Positions 6,057 through 13,202 of a stretch of DNA of 15,500 nt are shown here, piece after piece. The DNA comes from Burkholderiales bacterium (GTDB lineage Bacteria > Pseudomonadota > Gammaproteobacteria > Burkholderiales > Burkholderiaceae_A): positions 1 to 15,500 of the forward strand of contig JAURFZ010000015.1 in assembly GCA_030834045.1 (NCBI GenBank), given 5' to 3'. The position numbers and the translations under genes are program-made. The notes beneath the pieces were generated by a model, which saw only the letters and a program-made list of their open reading frames with translations, made no database searches and was not told the origin of the DNA. Every line of letters begins with the position of its first letter. Positions within the stretch are counted from its first letter, which is position 1.

Positions 6057-8237
6057 TTACTTGCCGAGTGGGCGGCCGGGTTCGTTCGCAGGCTTGCTTG
6101 CTGGATCAAGCGAGGGTAGTTCGGGCTTACCTAAGCTGGGAAGAATGACATTGTCCGACGGTCTAGGCTGAGACCGCTGACCCGCACGAAGCGCTTCGTA
6201 CTTCCCCATGGTGACCACACTGGAATCGGACCCAGAACGAAGAACAACCGGTCGCAGAAAAACGAAAAGGTTTGTTTTTTTGCGCTCTCTGGTCTGATAT
6301 CGAAACAAACTTCCAAACAAAGGGACATCACCAAGCAGGGGAACTTGGCTCTCGCCCGTGCCCTCCTCATCGGATATCAGCCCTCCAAGAACAACAAATT
6401 CGCCATCCTCCACCAAGACAGTCGATTCAATGGAGCGCTTGTTCGTGACGATCCCTTCTGCCAGTCGTTGATTGACAACACTGGATACCTCCTGAAAGAT
6501 CTGCAGCCGAACAGTACCCCCTTCGGACACCATCGGACGAACCCGCAGGGTTGTGCCAACGTCTCGCCGCTCAATAGTCTGAAAAGGATTGCCACTTGAG
6601 TTTCCGCTTGTGGTGTAAGAACCCGTGAGGAAGGGAACGTTTTGACCAATCACGATCTTGGCCTCTTCGTTATCTAGAGTAAGGAGATTCGGAGTTGCAA
6701 TAATGTTGCCCGCTCCCTGAGTCTCAAGCGCCCGGGCAAGAAGACCAAGGTTAGCAAGGGTTGCACCTCCGAATGAGACTGTCCCTCGAATAACGCCAAC
6801 ATTCAAACCCTGCGAAGCAGAGAGTGGATTTGCAGCAAGGTCTAGAAGGTTTGCTCCTCCGCCTCGTGGCGTAAAGTTTGTTCCGCCGAACCCAGAACTT
6901 CCCGTGGCATTTAACCCGTCTAGGTACTGAAACTGAACGCCAAACTCAGCAGCCCGATCTGCGGAGACTTCCACAATAAGAGACTCGATGAAAACCTGAG
7001 CTCGCCTTACATCGAGTTTTTCTATCACTGCACGAATCTCTCGAAATAATGACTCAGGGGCAACAACAAGTAAGGCATTTAAATTGGGCTCTGCCTGAAT
7101 GACGACGCCGGAGTCTTCGGGCCCAAGAGTAGACGCCTGCGGAGCGCCTGCATTCGAACTTGTAGGAGCTTTGCCGTTACCCTGAGTTGCTGACATTGAC
7201 AAAGCCTGGTTCGGTTGGCCTGCATTTCCTGTGGCACCCACTGGGCGGGTAAAGGACGACGAAGACCGGGAGCCAGAACCCACCGATTGGGCGCCGGAGC
7301 GATACAGGTTTTGCAGCGTCTGGGCTAAAACCGCCGCCTCTGCATTTTTCAGATACAAAACATGCACATTGCCAGGGGTAGCCAGCGGCGAATCGAGGTC
7401 GCGCGCAAGTTCTGCCGCCTGAGACAGGCGCCTAAGATCACTTGACTGAAAAAGGATACGGTTAGTGCGGGCATCGGGAAGAATTACAACCTGCAAATGC
7501 TCGGGGAGCTTGCCGCCCTTGTCGCTAGTTCCTCGATTAATAAGCTGGTCGACGGTCTGCGCAATATCGGAGGCAAACCCATGGTTAATTGAAACCGTTC
7601 GAATCGCGTTGCGATTCGGGCGATCAAGCGATCGGATGATCTCGGTAATACGTCTCAGATTCTCTCTTGTATCGGTGATGATGAGACTGTTGCTACTAGG
7701 ATGGGCGGTCATCGGATTCGTTGCGGGAACAAGCGCACGAATAGCCGCTAAGAGCTGTGTGGCGTCTTCGTTCTCAAGCTGAAACACACGTGTTGAAAGA
7801 CCCGCAGCAGTCGCCTCAGTGTTCATTGCTGGAAATTGTGACTTGGCCTCGGCTGTTGGGACAACCTTGGCGTAGCCGTCGGCTGCAACCACGGCAAACC
7901 CCTGCAAAGATAATGCAGCCACAAGTAACTCGTAGGCCTGATCAAGGCTAATCGGGCCTGGCGTTTCGAGCGTAATTTTTCCTTTGACACGTGCATCGAG
8001 TAAAAAAGGCATTGCCATTGAGGTGCTGAATGCGGAAATGACTTCGGAAATCTCAGCATCACGAAATGCCAGCGTAACCGCATCCTCCGATGAAATAGCC
8101 TGATTCTGAGCCTGCAAGGTCAGAGAGTTTCGGGGGGTGGCCGGTTGAGCCCCTGCCTTAGTCAACCCGAGCTCAAGCACCACGAGGCCTGTAAAAGCCA
8201 ACGCCGTTGCCGCTTTATACGCCAAGTTTTGCTTCAT
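6057..8237 (-). CDS. gspD: Type II secretion outer-membrane secretin GspD
   Basis: GspD forms the outer-membrane channel. The 726-residue product starts with a Sec signal peptide (basic MKQN head, hydrophobic core, likely cleavage after an AGA near residue 30). Then follow N0 (about 47-125), N1 (about 150-205), N2 (about 213-285) and N3 (about 290-405). N3 is interrupted by a Ser/Gly/Asn-rich low-complexity insert (about 314-374). The secretin domain runs about 412-665 with VPLLGDVPLFGSLFR (632-646). A Pro-rich tail of about 55 residues follows; no lipobox is present. ATG 8237 is chosen because GGGG sits six bases upstream and it gives a clean signal peptide. ATG two codons earlier (8243) abuts that site, and the longer open frame to 8291 is gspN shadow. 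The start lies inside the gspN 3' end (23-nt overlap). Confidence 0.96.
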   Translation of the reverse strand: MKQNLAYKAATALAFTGLVVLELGLTKAGAQPATPRNSLTLQAQNQAISSEDAVTLAFRDAEISEVISAFSTSMAMPFLLDARVKGKITLETPGPISLDQAYELLVAALSLQGFAVVAADGYAKVVPTAEAKSQFPAMNTEATAAGLSTRVFQLENEDATQLLAAIRALVPATNPMTAHPSSNSLIITDTRENLRRITEIIRSLDRPNRNAIRTVSINHGFASDIAQTVDQLINRGTSDKGGKLPEHLQVVILPDARTNRILFQSSDLRRLSQAAELARDLDSPLATPGNVHVLYLKNAEAAVLAQTLQNLYRSGAQSVGSGSRSSSSFTRPVGATGNAGQPNQALSMSATQGNGKAPTSSNAGAPQASTLGPEDSGVVIQAEPNLNALLVVAPESLFREIRAVIEKLDVRRAQVFIESLIVEVSADRAAEFGVQFQYLDGLNATGSSGFGGTNFTPRGGGANLLDLAANPLSASQGLNVGVIRGTVSFGGATLANLGLLARALETQGAGNIIATPNLLTLDNEEAKIVIGQNVPFLTGSYTTSGNSSGNPFQTIERRDVGTTLRVRPMVSEGGTVRLQIFQEVSSVVNQRLAEGIVTNKRSIESTVLVEDGEFVVLGGLISDEEGTGESQVPLLGDVPLFGSLFRYQTRERKKTNLFVFLRPVVLRSGSDSSVVTMGKYEALRAGQRSQPRPSDNVILPSLGKPELPSLDPASKPANEPGRPLGK

Positions 8238-9039
8238 ACACATCCCCGCTTTTTTTCCCAATTGCCGACAATAGGCCGTCCACGAACTCACACTGACGAT
8301 GACACTTGAACTGCAACTGGCCTCTCACCATATCAGAGACAGTACCCGAACCCGACATTGAAATAACAGAGCCTTGCATCGATTCGACAGACCAGGAGAG
8401 CCGAACCGCCTGGCCAGTAGAGCTGCCAATGCTGTTGAAATGAACCCGATAACTCCCAAGAGGCTTTATGGGCGAGAGGCTTGTTACAAACTGATGAATA
8501 TCGAGCGAAATAACCCGTTTTTGCTCGCTGGCTTGGGGCATGCTCAGGCCTGACCAGCGCATCTCAAGGGCCGCCTGCGGCTTTAAAAATGCCAATGCAC
8601 CGCCGGCCTGCTCCATAGGAAACGAATCAAGCCGAAGCCTGCCATCCGGAATCGAGACAGAGCCGAGACTCAACAACAAAGGGTCTTGGGTAACCGGTCC
8701 TTCAAGGGCATCGCTCGAGAGGTTCAAAGCAACCGCATTGAGACCTGGGGTCAGACGCCAACTAACAGACCGGACCAGCTGGAAACTTTCCATAGCAGGA
8801 GATGGGTCTCCACCAAGCTTTAATGCTGCTGGGACGATTAATACCTGAGCGCGTCCTTTCCACAAGCTGCCCTCGGCTTGGGCAAGCCGCACCGCGCCTC
8901 TTGTTGCCTGGGCTACAAAAAAATCTGCCCAGGCAGCCGGGGCCTGAAAAAGCAAACCGAGTAGCGCAACGACCAAAAGCGTAAGTAGGCCGATGGGGCC
9001 CAAAGAAAAATGGAACGATTTAATCGAGGAATTGATCAT
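8215..9039 (-). CDS. gspN: Type II secretion protein GspN
   Basis: GspN is an accessory inner-membrane T2SS component found in only some systems; its exact role is not settled. The 274-residue product has one N-terminal membrane segment (about 12-38), then a periplasmic region starting with a RGAVRLAQAEGSLWKGRAQ-like segment (47-65) that matches the family's G-x-G-x-L-W-x-G-x-A pattern. The remainder is beta-rich with SIPDGRLRLDSF-like strands. Two cysteines close together near the end (CHRQC, in the last 35 residues) could form a disulfide. ATG 9039 overlaps the previous stop as ATGA. The 3' end overlaps the gspD start by 23 nt. In the gene order it sits where gspM and gspN normally follow gspL, and is clearly GspN rather than GspM. 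Confidence 0.82.
   Translation of the reverse strand: MINSSIKSFHFSLGPIGLLTLLVVALLGLLFQAPAAWADFFVAQATRGAVRLAQAEGSLWKGRAQVLIVPAALKLGGDPSPAMESFQLVRSVSWRLTPGLNAVALNLSSDALEGPVTQDPLLLSLGSVSIPDGRLRLDSFPMEQAGGALAFLKPQAALEMRWSGLSMPQASEQKRVISLDIHQFVTSLSPIKPLGSYRVHFNSIGSSTGQAVRLSWSVESMQGSVISMSGSGTVSDMVRGQLQFKCHRQCEFVDGLLSAIGKKSGDVYEAKLGV
8244..8247 (-). promoter_or_regulatory. Ribosome binding site for gspD
   Basis: GGGG on the minus strand lies six bases before ATG 8237, inside the 3' end of gspN. It favours this start over ATG 8243, which touches the site, and over the longer open frame reaching 8291. Confidence 0.5.
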
Positions 9040-10298
9040 GATGCGATATCTAGCCGAAGAGAGACCAGACCCGAGGAGCCGGTTCGACGAATCTCAATGC
9101 CCTGCAGAGGACCCGACAGAATTTCTGCCGGTAGCGATTGCAGGAAAAGAATGGCCGAAGAGGTGGGTTGCTGAACTGCTTCCAGGCGCCACCCAGAAGA
9201 AACTGACTTGGGCTCCCCAAGGACCAGAGCTGAACGACGACTGAGTTCGGACAACTTCAGAATCGCATCGTCTGCAGATAAAGGTTTCAAGCCCTGTTTA
9301 CTTGAGCCCGAGCTCTTAAGGGACTGCGGCTTTAATCGAGCAACGAAACGTAAGCCAGACTCTTCTTGCTCCTCAAGGTCAAGAACCCCAGGGAGTTTTT
9401 TTAGCTGGCCTCGCAAGGCCTCGCGGTTAAGGGGTGAGGCGAAGTCCGATTGCACAAGATCAAACTCCAATCGAGGCTCACTGGACATTCCAGAGTGCTG
9501 CAGGCTAATACGATCGATCTCAAAGGTGCCCGAGGCAAGCAGTGCCTGTGCGACCTGTTCCAAGAAAAAGACAGGGCCCTCGCCAGGCACGCCGGCAGGA
9601 CCAAGACCACTTCCCGGGCTTAGTTCAACCTTATTGGCCGTACGTGATGGTGGTTCAAATGGCTTCCAGAAAACCATGCTCGCCAAAAGAAACGACAGAA
9701 CAATGAGACCAGAAAGTAGCCCTCGAGGGGCTGTCTTTAACAATTCCCAAGGAAGCCAGAAAAACGGCTTGGCAAGCTTAAGTGGTTGGGCCCTCAGCCC
9801 TAACTCTTGAAGCATGGGTACAAGCCAGCCTTGGCCTGTTAGGTCGCTATCGGACTCATCAAAAACAAACACCCGTTGTGATTTTGGCGGTATCTGCGCA
9901 TAGGCAAGGCGTATTAACCCTGTCGCGCTGCCCAAGCCCTTTGAAAGGTCAACGGAAAAGAAAGCATCTTTGCCATAGCTCAGTGTCAGGACATTCGAAC
10001 CAATATAGGCCTTCCACCCTGTGGGCCCCTGACTCTGAAGAGTGAGCCCTAGAGGCTTCCAGGTCGTTGGCGAATCTTGACCCGCTGAGCTTGGTTCATC
10101 GGGACGGCCTGCTACGACACTGAACGACCCGTGTTGACGCTCGTTAATACCGATCTCTTTAAGCGGCGTGTGGGCAACGGGCGAACCATTGCGCCAAAGC
10201 CTAACCATAGCCTCCGCAGGCAGGCCATCGCCGCCCACACCGTCGTGGCGCTCAACGACATACAACTCGGAAAAGGCATGTAAATGACGCTGTAACAA
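9036..10298 (-). CDS. gspL: GspL-like type II secretion protein with a C-terminal GspM-like domain (probable GspL-GspM fusion)
   Basis: GspL anchors the ATPase GspE to the inner membrane and pairs with GspM in the periplasm. The 420-residue product has a cytoplasmic part (1-190) with a GspL-like VLTLSYGKDAFFSVDL segment (103-118) and one membrane helix (about 194-210). A Pro/Gly linker follows, then an alpha-beta domain (about 241-325) of the ferredoxin-like type of periplasmic GspL. A Ser/Lys linker leads to a second domain (about 339-419). Its pattern (helix, strand, a SAILFLQSLP helix, then IEIRR-x4-GLVSLRLDI) resembles the C-terminal domain of GspM. No separate gspM exists: the stop overlaps gspN as ATGA. 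The cytoplasmic part is about 50 residues shorter than usual. TTG 10298 has GGAG ten bases upstream; the frame stays open to an ATT at 10349, giving 17 more residues. GspL identity is good; the fusion is inferred. Confidence 0.8.
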   Translation of the reverse strand: MLQRHLHAFSELYVVERHDGVGGDGLPAEAMVRLWRNGSPVAHTPLKEIGINERQHGSFSVVAGRPDEPSSAGQDSPTTWKPLGLTLQSQGPTGWKAYIGSNVLTLSYGKDAFFSVDLSKGLGSATGLIRLAYAQIPPKSQRVFVFDESDSDLTGQGWLVPMLQELGLRAQPLKLAKPFFWLPWELLKTAPRGLLSGLIVLSFLLASMVFWKPFEPPSRTANKVELSPGSGLGPAGVPGEGPVFFLEQVAQALLASGTFEIDRISLQHSGMSSEPRLEFDLVQSDFASPLNREALRGQLKKLPGVLDLEEQEESGLRFVARLKPQSLKSSGSSKQGLKPLSADDAILKLSELSRRSALVLGEPKSVSSGWRLEAVQQPTSSAILFLQSLPAEILSGPLQGIEIRRTGSSGLVSLRLDIAS

Positions 10299-10308
10299 AA
10301 CCGAAATA

Positions 10309-10312
10309 CTCC
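10309..10312 (-). promoter_or_regulatory. Candidate ribosome binding site for the gspL-like gene (TTG start)
   Basis: GGAG on the minus strand, ten bases before TTG 10298. A rival site, AGGTAGG at 10353-10359, overlaps the gspK stop and lies only three bases before an in-frame ATT (10347-10349). The same AGGTAGG string serves gspI six bases before its ATG. Confidence 0.4.
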
Positions 10313-10357
10313 AGGCATAAGGGGTCGGTAACGAGACGACTACCGCAATCTACCTAC

Positions 10358-11341
10358 CTAAGGTGAGAAACGATGGATGACCGAAACCTTACCACCAGTC
10401 CGATGAACAATCACAAGAAAGCTTTCCTCAGCCATTCCGAACTGAGCATAGCCCTGCATCCGAAAATAACTTGTCTGCGTGTCCAACAAGGCGGTCTCAA
10501 ACCCGGCATTGGGAGGAACAAGGGCTGCCACCTCTGCTGGCGTGCGGAAAGGAATACGATCTCGACGCTCAATGAGATCGTCAACGAGCCGACTTTCACC
10601 ATCATCAGCCAAGGCTCGCAAGACCTCAGGCGCAACCGTATTAATGTTTATGCGACTCACCTTCGGAAGCCAGGTAAGGTGATCAAGCAGTAAGCGCCTT
10701 TGGTCTTCCATTAAAGAGCGATCGGCTCGAACCAGTTGCTGCAGTTGTGCCCAGCGCGACCGCCCTGACTCTTCAACCATCCCCTCGACTTGTATGTCTG
10801 GCTTCCCGAGGGATTGAAGCCTTCCTATTAGCTCAGACGACTGGTCCGTGCGAACACCTAATAAAACGAAAAGTCTCTCGATCTGCGCGAGGCCTTCCGG
10901 ACGAAGGGTTCCATCGTCCTGAAAAAGACGGGCCAGGTTGAATCGAGATTGCTCATCTGAAATAAGTCCGGAAATTGCCGCGGCAGCAAACCTTGCCTGA
11001 TCCTGAGCATTCATTTGGGGACCAAGCAACTGATCGAGCCGACTATGGGGAATAAACTGCGCCCAGGGTTCCGATAGGTGATCCATGACAGAGGACCCGC
11101 CTGCCGCTCCTCGTGCATCCGACCACAGCACCCATCGGCCGTAATCGATCACAGCCCGAGCAAGCTCATTGGCCTGTCCGGCATCTCGCTGTGCCTGAGT
11201 CCGCGCAATGGCCTGATAGCTTAGCCAGGCAAGGCTTACTGACAAGGCAGCCACCACTGCAACCAAGGCCATAACAGAGACCAAGGCAATGCCTTTAGGT
11301 GGCTGCGAGGGGTTCTTGGGGTGGCCAAATGTCATCGTCAA
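10358..11341 (-). CDS. gspK: Type II secretion minor pseudopilin GspK
   Basis: GspK is the large minor pseudopilin at the pseudopilus tip, in complex with GspI and GspJ. The 327-residue product has a basic leader ending in KG (16-17). Cleavage before Ile18 gives IALVSVMALVAVV, with Ser instead of Glu at mature position 5, as is typical for GspK and unlike the other pseudopilins. The length and the large inserted helical domain fit, including the SRININTVAPEVLRAL stretch and the following (RIPFRTPAEVAALVPP) helix-hairpin-like segment. The first codon of the open frame is TTG 11341, overlapping the gspJ stop as TTGA. ATG 11335, two codons on, would be equally possible; neither has a clear ribosome site. 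The TAG stop precedes the gspL-like gene by 59 nt (TTG start) or 8 nt (ATT start). Confidence 0.92.
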   Translation of the reverse strand: MTMTFGHPKNPSQPPKGIALVSVMALVAVVAALSVSLAWLSYQAIARTQAQRDAGQANELARAVIDYGRWVLWSDARGAAGGSSVMDHLSEPWAQFIPHSRLDQLLGPQMNAQDQARFAAAAISGLISDEQSRFNLARLFQDDGTLRPEGLAQIERLFVLLGVRTDQSSELIGRLQSLGKPDIQVEGMVEESGRSRWAQLQQLVRADRSLMEDQRRLLLDHLTWLPKVSRININTVAPEVLRALADDGESRLVDDLIERRDRIPFRTPAEVAALVPPNAGFETALLDTQTSYFRMQGYAQFGMAEESFLVIVHRTGGKVSVIHRFSP

Positions 11342-11916
11342 TGGGCCACAGCAGGTAGAGGGAAGATCTTTCGTAGGGGCAAGGGGTCTCCTGCCATTTG
11401 TATCTCAACAGCAACGCCAAGCTCCTGACGAGACAGACGTTCAATTTCGCCTGCGGCATACGCGCCGATCTCTCGCTCATCGTTACCATCAAGAAGAGCA
11501 AAACGCACGGAGGTCACTTGCTTCATAAAGACCATCGGGTTGGAATCAGAAAAGCTCGTTCGGCTAAAAGCGCCGTCCTTGTCAAGACCCCATGTCACAG
11601 GACCGACACGGTAGCCTTGGGGAGTCTGAGAGAGCTGTGCCGACCGTTGCCGTGGGGAGAGAAAAGACAATGTCTCAAGGTCTTGCTCAATTTGAGACCA
11701 GGTCATGGCAAGGCTTCGCTGCAAGGAGGCCTGATAGGTTAGGCCCTCTTGGGAAATTGCAAAACGCTCAATAACTCGAAAGCCCATGACTGCAAGAATC
11801 GCGGTAATTAAAAGCGTTACGAGCATCTCAATTAAGGTTAAACCGAAGGGGTCAACGGCTCGCGTTTCCGACAGCGCGCGACGCACGACTAACCGCCTGG
11901 ACGCTAACCTGCTCAC
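11338..11916 (-). CDS. gspJ: Type II secretion minor pseudopilin GspJ
   Basis: GspJ is a minor pseudopilin of the tip complex with GspI and GspK, processed by the prepilin peptidase. The 192-residue product has a long basic leader of 25 residues ending in Gly25. Cleavage gives LTLIEMLVTLLITAILAVMG, with Glu at mature position 5 and a hydrophobic helix. The leader is longer than average, but GTG 11916 has AGG (11923-11925) six bases upstream and shares its G with the gspI TAG stop, so this start is well supported. The body has the usual W-x2-IEQDL segment after the helix and an acidic loop with DGNDEREIG. The stop overlaps the gspK start. Confidence 0.92.
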   Translation of the reverse strand: MSRLASRRLVVRRALSETRAVDPFGLTLIEMLVTLLITAILAVMGFRVIERFAISQEGLTYQASLQRSLAMTWSQIEQDLETLSFLSPRQRSAQLSQTPQGYRVGPVTWGLDKDGAFSRTSFSDSNPMVFMKQVTSVRFALLDGNDEREIGAYAAGEIERLSRQELGVAVEIQMAGDPLPLRKIFPLPAVAH

Positions 11917-12311
11917 TAAAAGCCTAAGGGTAAAAAACCGACACGATAGGCAAGAGAAAAATCGTCTTCTGGCGTGTCGGCACGGTAGACCCTTGCCTCA
12001 ATACGACGAAAATTCGAGTGTGGTGTTACGAGAATTCTGGTCTGAACATTAAATACGCGTGAGCCCTGCCTGCAGGTATCCCGGCGCTCAGAAACCCCCT
12101 GGCGCTGAACCTGCAACCTGACAAGAACAAGCGCATTATCTGCACAGAGCATGGCCAGGTTTCGATCTCGAGATTCAAAGAGGCTCTGGCTAACGGTCTG
12201 AACAAGCTTTAACCCGCCAAGAAAGACAATCGAGGCCACTGCCAGCGCAATAAGAACTTCAATTAGCGTAAAGCCAGAGGGGCGTTGGCCTACGTCAACC
12301 CTTAATGTCAT
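11916..12311 (-). CDS. gspI: Type II secretion minor pseudopilin GspI
   Basis: GspI is the minor pseudopilin that nucleates the tip complex. The 131-residue product has a 13-residue leader ending in Gly13; cleavage yields FTLIEVLIALAVASIVFLGG, with Glu at mature position 5. Two cysteines in the globular part (in MLCADNALV and DTCRQG) are placed as in betaproteobacterial GspI and may pair. The C-terminal RRIEARVYRAD strand is also typical. ATG 12311 overlaps the gspH stop as ATGA, and AGGTAGGA at 12317-12324 is a strong ribosome site five bases upstream. Confidence 0.93.
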   Translation of the reverse strand: MTLRVDVGQRPSGFTLIEVLIALAVASIVFLGGLKLVQTVSQSLFESRDRNLAMLCADNALVLVRLQVQRQGVSERRDTCRQGSRVFNVQTRILVTPHSNFRRIEARVYRADTPEDDFSLAYRVGFLPLGF

Positions 12312-12796
12312 TGTTGTCCTACCTGCTTGAGGCTAACCCGTGCAAAAGGATCGACCAGCAAGACGACCGAATGACCGCGCTGTTCAAAGTCAAGCTGTGA
12401 AGGCTCAATGAGCCCCGTTCGGTCTATCCGTATAACAGCAGTCTCACCCTGGAACGACAGACCGGTCTCCCAGGAGCGATATTGCATAGGGAAGGCAGTC
12501 TGTTGCAACCACTGACCTCTTCGCTGCTCTTCAATCCAAAAACCTTCTTTATCCAGTACGAGTCGATGATCACGCTGCATGATGGCTGCACGGTCTGAAA
12601 CCGTCTGCAGAACAGCCTGAAGGCGATCGACTTGTGACTGGAGTTTTCGATCGGCAGCCTGAAAAAGACTAAGGCCAGCCATGGCCATGACCAGACCAAG
12701 GATCGCGACAACGACAAGGGTTTCTAGAAGACTAAAGCCCTTTGGAGGAGAGGTCGGACGCAAAGCCCTGACCGCCTGGCTGGCCATCGGCACCAT
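12308..12796 (-). CDS. gspH: Type II secretion pseudopilin GspH
   Basis: GspH is a minor pseudopilin, thought to link the tip complex to the GspG shaft. The product of up to 162 residues has a leader ending in PPKG (17-20). Cleavage gives FSLLETLVVVAILGLVMAMA, with Glu at mature position 5. The globular part has the family's pattern of paired strands, including a QYRSWETGLSF-like segment and a C-terminal VVLLVDPFARVSL strand. The start is uncertain: ATG 12796 and ATG 12787, three codons on, both lie inside gspG and neither has a strong ribosome site. The leader itself is encoded in the last 65 (or 56) bases of gspG, so a substantial overlap is unavoidable and translation is probably coupled to gspG. 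Confidence 0.9.
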   Translation of the reverse strand: MVPMASQAVRALRPTSPPKGFSLLETLVVVAILGLVMAMAGLSLFQAADRKLQSQVDRLQAVLQTVSDRAAIMQRDHRLVLDKEGFWIEEQRRGQWLQQTAFPMQYRSWETGLSFQGETAVIRIDRTGLIEPSQLDFEQRGHSVVLLVDPFARVSLKQVGQQ

Positions 12797-13202
12797 AACT
12801 TAAGACCTCAAAAGAAAATCCGTCGGAACCAAGAGAGTAAAGGTAGGGTCTGCCCCAGGGATCTTCCGGAAGTCGTTTGATGTAGCCCCCAGGCTTCCAG
12901 TTTGGCGCAAGCGGCTCAGAGGTGGGCGGAGAAACAAGTGCGGCCAGACCCTGTTGGCTAGTCGGGTAAGAGAAGTTATCGAGCCTGTAGAGATCCAGGG
13001 CGGCAGAAATGGTTGCAAGGTCTTGTTTGGAAGCAACAACTCGTGCCTCATCGGGCCGACCAATGACGGCAGGGACAACAACCGCCGCAAGAATGCCAAT
13101 AATGGCAATGACCACTAGAATTTCGATAAGCGTGAATCCATGTGGGGGAGTAGGAATTTTTGGGCGACTGCCTTGCCTTCCATCGAGCAATTTTTTAAAC
13201 AC
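12732..13202 (-). CDS. gspG: Type II secretion major pseudopilin GspG
   Basis: GspG is the main subunit of the pseudopilus that pushes cargo through the secretin. The 156-residue product has a 22-residue leader ending in HG. Cleavage gives FTLIEILVVIAIIGILAAVV, with Glu at mature position 5. The mature part is highly typical: YRLDNFSYPTSQQGLAALV, PNWKPGGYIKRLPEDPWGRPY and a C-terminal SYGADGQPGGQG calcium-site loop. GTG 13202 is the start: it has a strong AAGGGG site (13210-13215) seven bases upstream and overlaps the stop of the preceding epimerase gene by 8 nt. This is the first gsp gene of the operon. Confidence 0.97.
   Translation of the reverse strand: MFKKLLDGRQGSRPKIPTPPHGFTLIEILVVIAIIGILAAVVVPAVIGRPDEARVVASKQDLATISAALDLYRLDNFSYPTSQQGLAALVSPPTSEPLAPNWKPGGYIKRLPEDPWGRPYLYSLGSDGFSFEVLSYGADGQPGGQGFASDLSSKGL

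Noticed and set aside
8238..8291. Longer gspD reading frame starting at 8291
   Set aside because: It would place 18 residues with no signal-peptide character before a good signal peptide, and ATG 8237 has its own ribosome site.
9208..9810. 200-codon plus-strand open frame opposite the gspL-like gene
   Set aside because: Low-complexity Arg/Ser/Pro-rich translation with no known features; antisense shadow of a recognisable gene.
10340..10346. Minus-strand GCGGTAG, seven of the eight core bases of the RfaH ops element, at the gspK-gspL junction
   Set aside because: It lies inside the operon rather than in its leader, the flanking ops bases do not match, and a 7-mer is expected about twice by chance on the two strands of a window this size.
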